A stretch of 5,478 nucleotides of DNA from Mariprofundus sp. (GTDB lineage Bacteria; Pseudomonadota; Zetaproteobacteria; Mariprofundales; Mariprofundaceae): NCBI GenBank assembly GCA_030951095.1, contig JAUZQI010000063.1:1-5478 (forward strand), read 5' to 3'. The position numbers and the translations under genes were made by a program. A model generated the notes under the pieces. It was not told the DNA's origin and did not search any database. It saw only the letters and a program-made list of their open reading frames with translations. Of this stretch, positions 4,602 through 5,478 are shown piece by piece. Position 1 is the first letter of the stretch, and each line of letters begins with the position of its first letter.

Positions 4602-4973
4602 TCATCCACCGGCAAGCCGGGCTTTGTATCCGTTCTTTTCCAGCAACACCAACAATTTTTCCCGGTGATCGCCCTGAATCTCCAGCATACTGTTTTTTAC
4701 TGCCCCGCCGGTACCCAGCTGGCTTTTCAGTTTTTTTAATAGCTGTTTCAGCGACAGATCATCCAGCGCGAGGCCATCAATGATAGAAACCGTTTTGCCA
4801 CCACGACCTTTTGATTCGCGGTAAATGCGCACGCCCTGTTTGCTCGGGTTCCGAATCACGGATGACGCAGCCGCCTGGCGCCGGTTCTTTTTACTCCCGG
4901 CACTTTTTTGTTGGGCAGGTTTACCGAGCGAACCATGTTCCGTGCTATACACCAGCCTACGATCTTCACCCAT
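4602..4973 (-). CDS. yciH: SUI1-family translation factor, YciH-like
   Basis: A 123-residue protein of the bacterial SUI1/eIF1-related family. Eukaryotic eIF1 guides start-codon choice, and the bacterial members are thought to bind the small ribosomal subunit and affect initiation fidelity. Their exact cellular role is less settled. Start ATG 4973 has AGGAG six bases upstream and gives the conserved N-terminus RRLVYSTEHG (5-14), as in E. coli YciH. A basic low-complexity linker (about 17-45, KSAGSKKNRRQ) is longer than in E. coli (108 residues). The SUI1 core follows from 47 to 123: IYRESKGRGGKTVSIIDGL at 50-68, LGTGGAVK at 86-93, EIQGDHRE at 98-105, and the conserved LAGG end. The frame stays open upstream for about 146 codons into the insertion sequence, but that extension has no family match and is not part of the gene. 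It is probably the first gene of the minus-strand group. Confidence 0.92.
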   Translation of the reverse strand: MGEDRRLVYSTEHGSLGKPAQQKSAGSKKNRRQAAASSVIRNPSKQGVRIYRESKGRGGKTVSIIDGLALDDLSLKQLLKKLKSQLGTGGAVKNSMLEIQGDHREKLLVLLEKNGYKARLAGG

Positions 4974-5112
4974 CCATTGCTCCTGTGTGAACAGTAATCG
5001 GCTAATCCCACGCCTATTGAGTAGCTTGTGCAAGTACAGCAGGAGTGCGATATTTCTCTTTGTCTGCTTAACCCCTTGCCCGTGAAATCGAATGCAAAAC
5101 GCATAATATTTG
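4974..5112 (-). promoter_or_regulatory. Upstream region of the SUI1 gene, bounded by the insertion sequence
   Basis: About 140 bases remain between the SUI1 start and the estimated insertion-sequence end, with no gene in them. On the minus strand TTGCAC (complement of 5028-5033) is followed after 17 bases by TGGGAT (complement of 5005-5010), a weak promoter-like pair about 35 bases before the start codon. The ribosome site AGGAG (complement of 4980-4984) is clear. The native promoter may therefore have survived the insertion. Confidence 0.3.
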
Positions 5113-5478
5113 TGGGGTATCCATACAAATGCGGCAATGCTAGCATGCCTGGATGGAGACTCCGAAGCTGCGACGACGACCAGTGGTCGGCAAGGATTAC
5201 CCCAAGAACTATGCAGACTTTCTCGACTGGTTCCCTGATGATGCCGCTTGCCTCGACTATCTTGACTGGCTCCGTTGGCCGGACGGCTTTTCGTGTCCCA
5301 AATGCTTTGGCAACGTGGGATGGCGTATGCGCGATAGCCGATGGTGGTGCAAGGCATGTCGGCGCAGAGTGTCTGCCACAGCAGGCACCATCTTTCATCA
5401 CACGAAAACACCCCTTACGGTGTGGTTCGCGACTGCTTGGCATATGACGGCACCGAAGAACGGGGTGTCCGCCACAAC
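5113..5478 (+). mobile_element. IS1595-family insertion sequence, left part only
   Basis: The transposase identifies an ISXO2-like IS1595-family element that continues beyond the right edge. The left end is estimated at about 5113, where a GC-rich TGGGGTATCC begins after the AT-rich GCATAATATTT, some 40 bases before the transposase start. Members of this family have short inverted repeats and an 8-bp target duplication. Neither can be confirmed because the right end is outside the window. Confidence 0.6.
5153..5478 (+). CDS. IS1595-family (ISXO2-like) transposase, N-terminal part
   Basis: The frame is open for 108 codons from ATG 5153 to the edge. An earlier in-frame ATG at 5129 is followed by TAG within four codons, so 5153 is the first usable start. 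The visible part has the family's N-terminal layout: GKDYPKNYADFLDWFPDDAA at 13-32, then LRWPDGFSCPKC and a zinc ribbon with C48-x2-C51 and C66-x2-C69. After it comes the conserved stretch SATAGTIFHHTKTPL at 74-88 and WFATAWHMTAPKNGVSA. The catalytic DDE/DDNK-type core lies downstream of the window, so activity cannot be judged. No frameshift or stop is seen. The ribosome site is poor (CCTGG before the ATG), which is common in insertion sequences. Confidence 0.88.
   Translation, partial: METPKLRRRPVVGKDYPKNYADFLDWFPDDAACLDYLDWLRWPDGFSCPKCFGNVGWRMRDSRWWCKACRRRVSATAGTIFHHTKTPLTVWFATAWHMTAPKNGVSAT

Noticed and set aside
4974..5411. N-terminal extension of the SUI1 gene to about 269 residues
   Set aside because: The extension is antisense to the transposase and crosses the insertion-sequence end. 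The YciH family starts at the motif beginning MGEDRRLVYST, with a well-placed AGGAG.
4856..5443. 195-codon minus-strand frame
   Set aside because: It overlaps the SUI1 gene in another frame and the transposase on the other strand, with no motif of its own.

Overview
The window looks like a proteobacterial chromosome segment, most likely gamma- or betaproteobacterial. The evidence is the closeness of the parvulin to E. coli PpiC and of the SUI1 protein to E. coli YciH, the PAS/GAF signalling architecture, and strong Shine-Dalgarno sequences of the AAGGAGGTGA type. I cannot name a genus. No rRNA, tRNA or CRISPR array is visible.

Region 1 (1-1890, minus strand) is a signalling operon. The upstream gene encodes a two-helix membrane anchor followed by a cysteine-rich GAF domain and a coiled coil. 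The downstream gene encodes PAS-PAS-GAF and runs off the left edge. Their junction is unusual. The upstream TGA overlaps a well-placed ATGATG start, but a tract of ten G lies between that start and the downstream frame and puts it out of register. A tract of nine G would restore the reading frame. This is either a phase-variation switch or a homopolymer length error.

Region 2 (1891-2624) is mostly non-coding and divergent. It holds a probable promoter for the sensor operon, several dyads, a CRP-like palindrome, and an uncatalogued 43-residue single-pass membrane protein with a perfect ribosome-binding site. Just after that small gene the RNA can fold into a tightly packed three-way junction (2449-2516), followed by a strong intrinsic terminator (2534-2562). 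This is the best candidate for an undescribed element, either a 3'-UTR small RNA or an attenuator ahead of the glycosyltransferase.

Region 3 (2625-3881, plus strand) is a GT4-like glycosyltransferase with a TTG start and no polysaccharide cluster in view. Region 4 (3924-4973, minus strand) faces it. In transcription order it holds the SUI1/YciH protein, a PpiC-type parvulin, and a second overlooked small membrane protein of 40 residues with a near-perfect ribosome-binding site.

Region 5 (about 5113 to the right edge) is the left part of an IS1595-family (ISXO2-like) insertion sequence. It sits about 140 bp upstream of the SUI1 gene and points away from it.
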